Below are positions 1 to 6,606 of a DNA stretch of 12,882 bases, one piece after another (the first letter of the stretch is position 1; each line of letters starts with the position of its first letter). Made by a program: the position numbers and the translations under genes. The DNA comes from Patescibacteria group bacterium. Its GTDB lineage: Bacteria; Patescibacteriota; Minisyncoccia; Minisyncoccales; CG1-02-41-26. The stretch spans positions 1-12,882 of the forward strand of contig DYHM01000012.1 of NCBI GenBank assembly GCA_020724125.1. Direction: 5' to 3'. Under the pieces are notes generated by a model. It was not told the DNA's origin. It saw only the letters and a list, made by a program, of their open reading frames with translations, and did no database searches.

Positions 1-12
1 ATTTTTATTTGC

Positions 13-42
13 ATACGTTAAGCATTTTACACCTTAACGTAT
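13..42. repeat. perfect 10-bp inverted repeat, 10-nt spacer
   Basis: ATACGTTAAG (13-22) is the exact reverse complement of CTTAACGTAT (33-42), with 10 nt between. Neither side is followed by a T run, so it does not read as an intrinsic terminator. It could be an operator dyad, a recombination site, or the tail of an element lying upstream of the window. Confidence 0.6.
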
Positions 43-160
43 CGTTAGTCAACATGGTCGTGAATCTCTTGAGGAATTTCAATAATTGGAAAATTGGAAG
101 TTTTTCTGCTTTCATTACCTCTATTTTACCTTATTCTCAAGAAATTTGCCAAAGTTAATG

Positions 161-219
161 AGACGAGTATTTTGGATGTCAAAATTGGTTTCTAAAACAC
201 TCGTCTTATTTGGAGACGA
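161..219 (+). promoter_or_regulatory. purL leader with two mutually exclusive hairpins
   Basis: AGACGAGT (161-168) pairs perfectly with ACTCGTCT (199-206), and the stem can continue past one mismatch through TTTTGGA (170-176) against TCTAAAA (191-197) with one G-U pair. The segment TCGTCT (201-206) can instead pair with AGACGA (214-219) across a 7-nt loop, 11 nt before the ribosome binding site. The two folds exclude each other, as in leader switches. No T run follows, so translational control would be more likely than attenuation. I do not see the conserved core of the purine riboswitch. Pairing is seen in the sequence; a regulatory role is inference. Confidence 0.4.
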
Positions 220-230
220 AAAAAATAAAA

Positions 231-238
231 AAGGAGGT
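231..238 (+). promoter_or_regulatory. strong Shine-Dalgarno site of purL
   Basis: AAGGAGGT matches the full anti-SD complement and ends 5 nt before the ATG at 244, which fixes the start. Most other genes in the window have weak or no SD site, so this one stands out. Confidence 0.85.
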
Positions 239-243
239 ATAAA

Positions 244-2910
244 ATGTTACATTTTTATTTGAATAGAGACAATAAAAATAAAGGAAATAAAGGAGTAGAA
301 TATTGTTTCAATGTTGGAACTTCCGGCCCATTAAATTCTAATGAGCTTTCGACTTTAAGACATCTCTTAACCAATGGATTTATATTGGAAAATATATCTA
401 CAAAACCAATCGACCTTGATAGCCATGATGTGGTAGAACTTGGCCCGCGGATGAATTTTGCAACAGCATATTCAACAAATTTAGTTGCCATTTGTCATAC
501 CTGCGGCCTTAAAAAAATTACTCGCATAGAATGTTCCAGAAGATATCACCTTCCTGTGGAAGTTGATAAAGAAAGCTTTATTCAAGGGCATTACGATCGA
601 ATGACAGAATGTGTATATAATCAACCCTTACAGACTTTTGAGGCCAAAATTCTTCCAGAACCTGTTTTTGAAATTCCTTTAATGGAAAAGGGGTTGAATG
701 CTTTTAGTGAAATATCAGGCCTTGCCATGGATGAGTGGGATAAAAACTTTTACTTTAACTACTTCGTCAACGAAGAAAGAAGAAATCCCACCATTATCGA
801 AATCAGAGATCTGGATAATGCCAACAGCGAGCATTCGCGGCACACCTTCTTCAAGGGAAAACAGATTATCAACGGCGTTGAAATGCCAGAAACGCTAATA
901 GATATCGTCTACTCTACTTTAAAGGCTAATCCGTCAAACAGCATTATTGCGTTTAAAGATAATTCGAGCGGGATCAAAGGCTATAATTGCTGGACAATTA
1001 TTCCCGAACAACCCGGGAAACCAACGGTTTTTAAAAAACAAAAGGTCCGATACCATATCATTTTTACCGCAGAGACACACAATTTCCCAACAGGTGTTGC
1101 TCCTTTTCCTGGAGCCGAGACAGGCACAGGTGGAAGAATCCGCGATATCCAAGCAACAGGCAAGGGTGGATTGGTAATTGCCGGAACAACTGGATACTGC
1201 GTAGCCAACTTGTTCATCCCTGACTATGATTTGCCTTGGGAAAACAAGAAATCCGTGTATCCATCGAGTCTAGCTTCTCCCCTTGTCATTGAAATACGCG
1301 CCAGTGATGGAGCCAGTGATTATGGGAATAAGTTTGGCGAACCAGTAATTCTTGGTTTTACACGTTCTTTTGATCAAAAACTTCCAAGCGGTGAACGATG
1401 GGCTTGGATAAAACCCATTATGTTTACCGGTGGTATAGGTCAAATTAATGCTAAACACGTTAAAAAAGACGAACCTAAAAATGAAATGCTTATCGTTCAA
1501 GTGGGTGGACCCGCATATAGCATCGGTGTCAGCGGAGGTTCGGCCTCTAGTAAATTGCAGGGCGACAATAAAGAAGAACTTGATTTCAATGCTGTCCAAC
1601 GTGGGGATGCAGAAATGGAACAAAAGATGAATCGTGTTATTCGGACTTGTATTGAAATGGAAGACAAAAATCCTATCATGAGTATTCACGATCAAGGAGC
1701 TGGTGGGCCGGCAAATGTTCTTAAAGAGTTGGTTGAAAAATCTGGAGGAAAAATTGAACTTAGACGTATTAAACTTGGCGATCCAACATTATCTGTGCTT
1801 GAAATCTGGATTGCTGAATATCAAGAGCGATGCGGTTTCTTGATCTCTTCCGAACGAATTGAAGAATTCGAATCCATTTGTAAAAGAGAAAAAGTAAATT
1901 GCGAAATTCTTGGTAAAGTTACGGGCGATGGAAGATTTATTGTTCATGATGAACAAGATGATTCAATCCCCGTGAATCTTAACCTAGAGAAGGTTTTAGG
2001 GAATATACCCCAAAAAACGTTTAAGGATGAAAGAGTGACACCGTTACTTAAACCACTTGAATTACCAAGTCCGTTGTCTGTGGAAAAAGCCTTATCTCGT
2101 GTTCTTCGCAACCTTGCTGTTGGCTCAAAACGTTTTCTCGTCAAGAAGGTGGATAGAAGTGTGACTGGTCTTGTCGTCCAACAGCAATGCTGCGGATCGC
2201 TTCAACTTACAGTGAGCGATGTGGCTGTGATAGCTCAAAGTCATTTCGGACTCACTGGTGCGGCAACTTCTATTGGCGAACAACCAATCAAAATGCTAAT
2301 CAATCCAAAAGCAGGCGCTCGGATGGCAATCGGAGAAGCGCTAACGAATATTGTATTGGCGCAAATCAGCAAATTCGAAGATATTAAGTGCTCAGCTAAT
2401 TGGATGTGGGCGCCTAAACTTCCCGGTGAAGGAGCAGCACTTTATGACGCAGCCTGCGCCATGAGAGATTTGATGATTCAATTAGGTATTGCAATTGATG
2501 GCGGGAAAGATAGTCTTTCAATGGCGACTCGAGTTGGAGATGAAATTGTTAAATCTCCGCGCGAACTTGTTATTTCCGCCTACGTGACAATACCTGATAT
2601 TAATAAAGCGGTTACGCCTGATATTAAAAAACCTGGCTTGAGCAAACTGGTGTTTATTGATCTCTCTGGCGGCCAGGCTCGGCTTGGAGGTTCAATATTG
2701 GCGCAAGTCTATGGTCAGATTGGCGACGAGTCTCCCGACGTAAGCAACCCAGATATGCTAAAGCGCGCTTTTCTGGCAGTGCAAAAATTACTATCAGAGA
2801 ATCTCATCTTAGCAGGACACGATATCAGTGATGGAGGCCTTATCACGACGATTCTTGAAATGGCTTTTGCCGGAAACTGCGGGTTGAGAATTTGTATGGA
2901 CGGTTCATAG
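244..2910 (+). CDS. purL: PurL (FGAM synthetase) 5' part: N-terminal, linker and synthetase domains, ended by in-frame TAG
   Basis: This is the synthetase part of the large, single-chain phosphoribosylformylglycinamidine synthase, which converts FGAR, ATP and glutamine to FGAM in step 4 of purine biosynthesis in the cytoplasm. Visible motifs: N-terminal domain from LHFYLN, NSEHSRH at residues 194-200, ETHNFPTG with E277 and H279, GGSASS, HDQGAGG, DRSVTG at 637-642, DGGKDS at 752-757 and AGHDIS at 857-862. Wording such as NSEHSRH and FTAETHNFP resembles recalled eukaryotic PFAS more than E. coli PurL. Codon 889 is TAG, and homology continues in the same frame straight after it, so the last part of the second AIRS-C domain and the glutaminase are cut off. 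The composition is visibly richer in G+C than in later genes, which suggests transfer. Family call very sure; functional state uncertain. Confidence 0.93.
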   Translation: MLHFYLNRDNKNKGNKGVEYCFNVGTSGPLNSNELSTLRHLLTNGFILENISTKPIDLDSHDVVELGPRMNFATAYSTNLVAICHTCGLKKITRIECSRRYHLPVEVDKESFIQGHYDRMTECVYNQPLQTFEAKILPEPVFEIPLMEKGLNAFSEISGLAMDEWDKNFYFNYFVNEERRNPTIIEIRDLDNANSEHSRHTFFKGKQIINGVEMPETLIDIVYSTLKANPSNSIIAFKDNSSGIKGYNCWTIIPEQPGKPTVFKKQKVRYHIIFTAETHNFPTGVAPFPGAETGTGGRIRDIQATGKGGLVIAGTTGYCVANLFIPDYDLPWENKKSVYPSSLASPLVIEIRASDGASDYGNKFGEPVILGFTRSFDQKLPSGERWAWIKPIMFTGGIGQINAKHVKKDEPKNEMLIVQVGGPAYSIGVSGGSASSKLQGDNKEELDFNAVQRGDAEMEQKMNRVIRTCIEMEDKNPIMSIHDQGAGGPANVLKELVEKSGGKIELRRIKLGDPTLSVLEIWIAEYQERCGFLISSERIEEFESICKREKVNCEILGKVTGDGRFIVHDEQDDSIPVNLNLEKVLGNIPQKTFKDERVTPLLKPLELPSPLSVEKALSRVLRNLAVGSKRFLVKKVDRSVTGLVVQQQCCGSLQLTVSDVAVIAQSHFGLTGAATSIGEQPIKMLINPKAGARMAIGEALTNIVLAQISKFEDIKCSANWMWAPKLPGEGAALYDAACAMRDLMIQLGIAIDGGKDSLSMATRVGDEIVKSPRELVISAYVTIPDINKAVTPDIKKPGLSKLVFIDLSGGQARLGGSILAQVYGQIGDESPDVSNPDMLKRAFLAVQKLLSENLILAGHDISDGGLITTILEMAFAGNCGLRICMDGS
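2908..2910 (+). other. purL: in-frame amber codon interrupting purL
   Basis: The upstream (244) and downstream frames are identical and there is no insertion or deletion. Homology to PurL runs through the stop: FAGNCGLRICMDGS before it and SPLERFFAEELGIVIE after it. Homologs have a variable linker here, so many residues could have occupied the site. It is either a recent nonsense mutation, a read or assembly error, or a readthrough site. The only tRNA in the window has anticodon CAA, not an amber suppressor. Confidence 0.9.
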
Positions 2911-3057
2911 AGTCCTCTCGAAAGATTTTTTGCCGAAGAGTTAGGAATTGTCATCGAGTGCCATTCTGACGACATTCGGAATGTCATCGAAATTCTTGAT
3001 TCTTTTCGTTTATGTTCGACCACGATCGGAAAAACAACAAAGAAAAAGGAAATTCTT

Positions 3058-4068
3058 GTGATCTATAATTCTCAAGAGGTTCTTAAATCAGACATCCGTA
3101 TTCTTCGCCAATGTTGGGAAGAAACATCCTATCAGATTGATCGCCTTCAGGGGAATCCGCAATGCGCCGACGAAGAGCGAAAAAATATCTTTGATCGCAA
3201 GGGTCCAAAATATACCATTCCTTTTAAACCCAAACCAACGTCGACACATCTTCTTGAAGCGAAAGATAAACCAGAAGTGGCTATTCTCCGGGAAGAGGGA
3301 AGCAATGGCGACCGCGAAATGGCATCTGCTTTTTATCAGGCTGGATTTAAACCATGGGATGTCACTATGACCGATCTCATTAGCAGTCGGATTACTCTGG
3401 AGAGATTCCGAGGACTCGTTGCTGTTGGCGGATTTTCTTACGCGGATGTTCCAGAAAGCGCCAAGGGGTGGGCAGCTACTATCAAGTTTAACGCAAAACT
3501 TAAAGAGATGTTCGAGAACTTTTACAAGCGTCCCGACACTTTCTCTTTGGGCGTCTGTAACGGTTGTCAACTCTTCGCTCTTCTTGGCTGGGTGCCTTGG
3601 CTTGGAATACCTGATAATGAACAACCGAGATTTATTCAAAATATGTCCGGGCGTTTTGAATCTGGCTGGGTAACTGTTAAAATTTTAGAGAGTCCCGCTG
3701 TTATGCTAAAGGGTATGGCCGATTCAACGCTTGGAATTTGGGTGGCTCATGGCGAAGGTAAACTTCATTTTCCCGATCCAACACTGATGAACAAAGTCAT
3801 CACCAAAAAACTTGTCCCAATAGTGTTCGTGGACGATGAAGGAAAGATTTCGGAAAGATATCCTTTTAATCCAAATGGATCGCCATTCGGGATTACAGGA
3901 CTTTGTTCGCCAGATGGACGGCACCTCGCAATGATGCCTCATCCAGAACGAACGTTTCTAAAATGGCAATGGTCATGGATGCCTGAACGCTTGGATAAAA
4001 AAATTAAGGCGTCTCCATGGTTAAAGATGTTTCAGAACGCCAGATTTTGGTGTTTGAAACATACATAA
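3058..4068 (+). CDS. purL: PurL 3' part: end of the synthetase and class I glutamine amidotransferase domain
   Basis: This is the C-terminal third of the same purL. Homology begins directly after the TAG at 2911; 3058 is the first possible start (GTG), preceded by AAAGGA at 3045-3050, so reinitiation is conceivable but unproven. Numbering on the full 1274-codon chain, the glutaminase domain starts near residue 1009 (KPEVAILREEG), which releases ammonia from glutamine for the synthetase. The nucleophile is C1105 in GVCNGCQ, and the His/Glu pair is H1233 and E1235 in MMPHPER. WVAHGEGK and the C-terminal SPWLKMFQNAR are also typical. All catalytic residues are intact, and no other stop or frameshift occurs over 386 codons, so the interruption is recent or not real. 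The break is not at the natural PurL/PurQ boundary, so this is not a normal split enzyme. Confidence 0.88.
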   Translation: MIYNSQEVLKSDIRILRQCWEETSYQIDRLQGNPQCADEERKNIFDRKGPKYTIPFKPKPTSTHLLEAKDKPEVAILREEGSNGDREMASAFYQAGFKPWDVTMTDLISSRITLERFRGLVAVGGFSYADVPESAKGWAATIKFNAKLKEMFENFYKRPDTFSLGVCNGCQLFALLGWVPWLGIPDNEQPRFIQNMSGRFESGWVTVKILESPAVMLKGMADSTLGIWVAHGEGKLHFPDPTLMNKVITKKLVPIVFVDDEGKISERYPFNPNGSPFGITGLCSPDGRHLAMMPHPERTFLKWQWSWMPERLDKKIKASPWLKMFQNARFWCLKHT

Positions 4069-4110
4069 GTCGGAGGGAAAGTTCGAATGGTTCTAACCAT
4101 GCTGTTTTTT

Positions 4111-4166
4111 GAACCCCCATGTTTGCTATTTATTGTTATTGTAGCGGGCGTGCGGGGTTCTTTTTT
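4111..4166 (+). terminator. Rho-independent terminator of purL
   Basis: GAACCCC (4111-4117) pairs with GGGGTTC (4154-4160). Past a bulged C (4153) the stem continues with CATG (4118-4121) against CGTG (4149-4152), three T-G wobbles (4122-4124/4146-4148) and GCTA (4125-4128) against TAGC (4142-4145). The loop is 13 nt and T6 follows at 4161-4166. On the minus strand no T run follows, so it serves the plus strand. A smaller hairpin with the dyad ATGGTTCTAACCAT (4087-4100) followed by T6 at 4105-4110 may act as a weak first terminator. Confidence 0.82.
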
Positions 4167-4408
4167 ATGCAAAATTATCTTGTAATTTTTGAGAATAAAA
4201 ATAGAATTCCATAAATCCTTTAAATTCTTATCAAAAAAGGCAGGACAAGGGTGACCATGATTTATAGCCCCGCCGCCGAAAAAAATTAGGCAAAACCAAA
4301 AAGCAAACGAGTAAAAAGGGTCTGAGAAATGAATTTTGCCCGTTTTCTGTTTATCGAAGCCCGAGGCCTGAACAGAGCGAGAGGCGAGAGCGAAACAATT
4401 GAATATAG
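4167..4408. other. intergenic stretch, no gene seen
   Basis: No supported gene or RNA. It contains isolated GC-rich patches (4268-4278; 4360-4390) in AT-rich sequence and a 7-bp tandem GCGAGAG x2 at 4377-4390. The frames open here on the minus strand run antisense through the tRNA and show no recognisable domain. I found no convincing terminator for the tRNA-Leu. Confidence 0.5.
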
Positions 4409-4494
4409 TGGGGATGGAGGGGATCGAACCCTCACGGAGATTGCTCTCCAATGGTTTTTGAGACCATTTTGTCTACCAATTCCAACACATCCCC
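4409..4494 (-). tRNA. tRNA-Leu (anticodon CAA)
   Basis: On the minus strand the acceptor GGGGATG pairs with CATCCCC. The D-arm carries the GGAATTGGTAGAC pattern typical of tRNA-Leu. The anticodon stem ATGGT/ACCAT encloses loop CTCAAAA, giving anticodon CAA for UUG. A class II variable arm GGAGA-GCAA-TCTCC follows, then the T-arm GAGGG-TTCGATC-CCCTC. The discriminator is A (4409), as in leucine tRNAs. CCA is not encoded (the next bases are CTA), so it must be added after transcription. Confidence 0.96.
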
Positions 4495-4500
4495 TTTTTG

Positions 4501-4528
4501 ATTTTACTAAATTTTTTAATGAAGACAA
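4501..4528 (-). promoter_or_regulatory. putative tRNA-Leu promoter
   Basis: Reading the minus strand, TTGTCT (4528-4523) and TAAAAT (4506-4501) are separated by 16 nt. The -10 box lies 6 nt before the mature tRNA 5' end, a spacing that fits direct initiation near the tRNA. Chance matches are common in sequence this AT-rich. Confidence 0.4.
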
Positions 4529-4579
4529 GGATGGATAATATTATGTAAATTCAAAATGAAAAAAAATCACATCTCAAAA

Positions 4580-4660
4580 TTAAACAAGTTTAAAACATTA
4601 AAAATTGAAAAATTATCTAAAAATTAAAAATTAAAAATTAAACACTTCAATTTTACTTTA
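4580..4660. repeat. AT-rich short repeats between tRNA-Leu and prfB
   Basis: TTAAAC/GTTTAA forms a small dyad (4580-4593), followed by AAAATT-like units and a clean 7-nt tandem TAAAAAT x3 (4618-4638). This resembles the low-complexity intergenic spacers I recall from Parcubacteria-type genomes. No gene is seen in 4495-4736 apart from this and promoter-like sequence. Confidence 0.55.
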
Positions 4661-4736
4661 AGATTTGAATTTTGTTTTGATTGACTTTTTGTTTTTATTC
4701 TGTAAGCTTGATTATGAGGTCGAATTTTTTTGTTTT

Positions 4737-5853
4737 ATGTTTTCCGAAATAGATTCAAAAATTAAAGAAATTCAGATTAAACACCAGCAACTGCTGGACC
4801 GTCTTTGACATAACAAACAAGAAAAAAGAATTAGAAGAATTGAAAGCGAAAATTCAAGAAAAAGATTTTTGGCAAAGAAAAAAAGAGGCCTTGAAAACGC
4901 AGAAGCAATTTAGCCAGATAGTAAAAGAAATAAAAGAGATGGAAGAATTAGGCAAAGAAATCAAGGATTTGCAAGTATTAGCAGAATTATTAGAAGAAGA
5001 ATCAAAAACAGAGACAAGATTAGAAACGGAATTGATTAAAAACATTGAAAAACTAAAATTCCAACTCAAAAAAAAATTTCAAGAGATTTGTTTTTCGGGA
5101 AAGTATGATAAATGTTCAGCCATTTTAATAATAGAAGCAGGCGCTGGCGGCCGGGACGCCGAGGACTGGACAACCCTGCTTTTAAGAATGTATCAAAGAT
5201 GGGCAGAGATTAATAATTTTTCAACTAAAATTTTATCGCAGAGATTCGGCGAACCAGGAGGCCCCGAAGGAAGAATCGGATTAAAAGAGACCTCAATGGA
5301 AATAAAAGGAAAGTTTGCCTACGGCTTTTTAAAAAAAGAAAATGGCGTTCACCGTTTAATTCGGCTTTCACCCTTTTCCGCGAAACAACTTCGGCATACT
5401 TCTTTTGCCCGGGTTGAAGTTTTGCCTAAAATTGAATTTATTGATGAAGAAATAAAAATCAGACCAGAAGATTTAAAAATAGAAACCTTTCGCGCTTCGG
5501 GCGCGGGCGGCCAGTATGTCAATAAAAGAGAGTCAGCCGCGCGAATCACTCACCTGCCAACCGGATTGCGAACTGAAAGTCAGGTTGAAAGACTCCAGGG
5601 GGTTAATCGACAAATTGCCCTCCAGATTCTTCAAGCCAAGCTCATTAAACTTAGAGAAAAAGAAAGAGAAAAAGAAATAAAAGAGGTAAGAGGGAAAAAA
5701 ATGGCAGCCGAATTTGGCAATCAAATTCGCTCCTATGTTTTCCATCCCTATCAATTGGTTAAAGACCATCGGACTGGAATGGAAAGTTTTAACCCTGAGG
5801 AAGTCTTGGCTGGCAGAATAGACCAATTTTTAGAAGCAGAAATCAAAATGTAA
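4737..5853 (+). CDS. prfB: peptide chain release factor 2 (programmed +1 frameshift)
   Basis: RF2 recognises UGA and UAA at the ribosomal A site and triggers release of the finished peptide. The ATG at 4737 opens a 23-codon first frame ending in CTT TGA; a +1 shift at CTT joins GAC (4807) and gives 371 aa, close to the 365 aa of E. coli RF2. In this numbering, residues 1 to about 110 form the helical N-terminal domain with FWQRKK. The stop-codon reading motif SPF is at 211-213 and GGQ is at 257-259 in the hydrolysis loop. Both motifs are intact, and SPF rather than PxT identifies RF2, not RF1. Autoregulation through the frameshift is well known for this family. It is the first gene of the plus-strand cluster; ftsE follows after 25 nt. 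It has no strong SD (GAGGT lies 16 nt upstream, too far). Confidence 0.95.
4803..4809 (+). promoter_or_regulatory. prfB: RF2 autoregulatory +1 frameshift site
   Basis: CTT TGA C is identical to the classic prfB slippery site. When RF2 is scarce, the ribosome pauses at UGA and slips +1 from CUU to UUU. The usual upstream SD-like stimulator (AGGGGG in E. coli, 3 nt before CUU) is reduced here to GGACCGT, a weak match. Confidence 0.92.
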
Positions 5854-5878
5854 AATTAAAATAACATTTATCTAAAAA

Positions 5879-6568
5879 ATGATTTTTTTTCAAGATATTA
5901 CTAAAATTTATTTTTCTAACTCAGGTCCAGTTGTCGCTTTAAAAAACATTTCTTTTGAAGTAAAAAAAGGAGAGTTTGTTTCAATTATTGGAAAATCAGG
6001 CGCCGGGAAGACAACCTTGTTTAAACTTTTAATTGGCGAAGAACAACCCACCGAGGGAGAGGTTTTTTTTAAAGAAAAACCTATTCAGAAAATGTCTCGG
6101 GAAGAAATTCAAAAACTTCGACAAAAAATTGGAGTGGTTTTTCAGGATTACAAACTGCTTTTTACTAAAACTGTTCGGGAAAATGTTGAATATCTAATGC
6201 AGGTCATCGGAGCTTCGGACAAGGCTGTTGCGCGGGATGTTCCCCAAATTCTTGAGATTGTCTGTTTAAGTCATCGTCAGAATAGTTTTCCAGTTGAACT
6301 TTCCGGCGGTGAAAAACAACGATTAGTTATTGCCCGAGCCCTATGTCATCAACCCGAAGCGATAATTGCCGATGAGCCAACCGGTAATCTGGATCTTTAT
6401 AATAGTTTTGAAATTATTAATCTTTTAAAAAAAATCCATCAATTAGGAACAACAATAATTTTAGCCACTCACAATAAAGGAATTGTGGACGGATTAGGCC
6501 AACGAGTAATTACATTAGACGAAGGAAAACTAATTTACGACGCTCCAGAAGGAAAATTTATTCTCTAA
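5879..6568 (+). CDS. ftsE: cell-division ABC ATPase FtsE
   Basis: FtsE is the cytoplasmic ATPase that, with membrane partner FtsX, controls septal peptidoglycan hydrolases. At 229 aa it is close to the usual 220-230. Visible elements: Walker A GKSGAGKT at 38-45, Q-loop Q89 in VVFQDYKLL, signature LSGGE at 141-145, Walker B AIIADEP with catalytic E166, D-loop near 170, and switch H198 in ATHNK. VVFQDYKLL...TVRENV is characteristic of FtsE against other ABC ATPases; a LolD/MacB-type ATPase is the less likely alternative. It starts 25 nt after prfB with no obvious SD. A prfB-ftsE neighbourhood is familiar, but ftsX, normally next, is absent and rtcB follows instead. Confidence 0.88.
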   Translation: MIFFQDITKIYFSNSGPVVALKNISFEVKKGEFVSIIGKSGAGKTTLFKLLIGEEQPTEGEVFFKEKPIQKMSREEIQKLRQKIGVVFQDYKLLFTKTVRENVEYLMQVIGASDKAVARDVPQILEIVCLSHRQNSFPVELSGGEKQRLVIARALCHQPEAIIADEPTGNLDLYNSFEIINLLKKIHQLGTTIILATHNKGIVDGLGQRVITLDEGKLIYDAPEGKFIL

Positions 6569-6606
6569 GAATAAAATTAAGTTGATTGGGTCGTAAATAT
6601 GATTTT

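Noticed and set aside
146..173. Promoter TTGCCA/TATTTT for purL
   Set aside because: Weak match with 16-nt spacing, and its start point would cut off the first leader hairpin, so it conflicts with the better supported structure.
1..243. Guanine/adenine riboswitch upstream of purL
   Set aside because: The conserved core and three-way junction pattern are not recognisable; only simple hairpins are visible.
1270..1695. Minus-strand open frame of 141 codons inside purL
   Set aside because: It is antisense to highly conserved PurL motifs and resembles no family.
2908..2910. Pyrrolysine or UGA-recoding explanation
   Set aside because: The codon is TAG, not TGA. No pyrrolysine machinery is in the window, and an RF2 with SPF and GGQ shows UGA is a stop.
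4409..4494. The tRNA as an amber suppressor explaining the purL TAG
   Set aside because: The anticodon loop CTCAAAA gives CAA (Leu, UUG), not CUA, and all arms are normal.
4032..4528. Minus-strand open frames of 80-139 codons around the tRNA
   Set aside because: They run through the tRNA and the purL terminator, have no recognisable domain and no SD.
4681..4706. Promoter for prfB (TTGACT with TGTAAG)
   Set aside because: The spacing is only 14 nt and the -10 is poor; no better pair was found, so no promoter is claimed.
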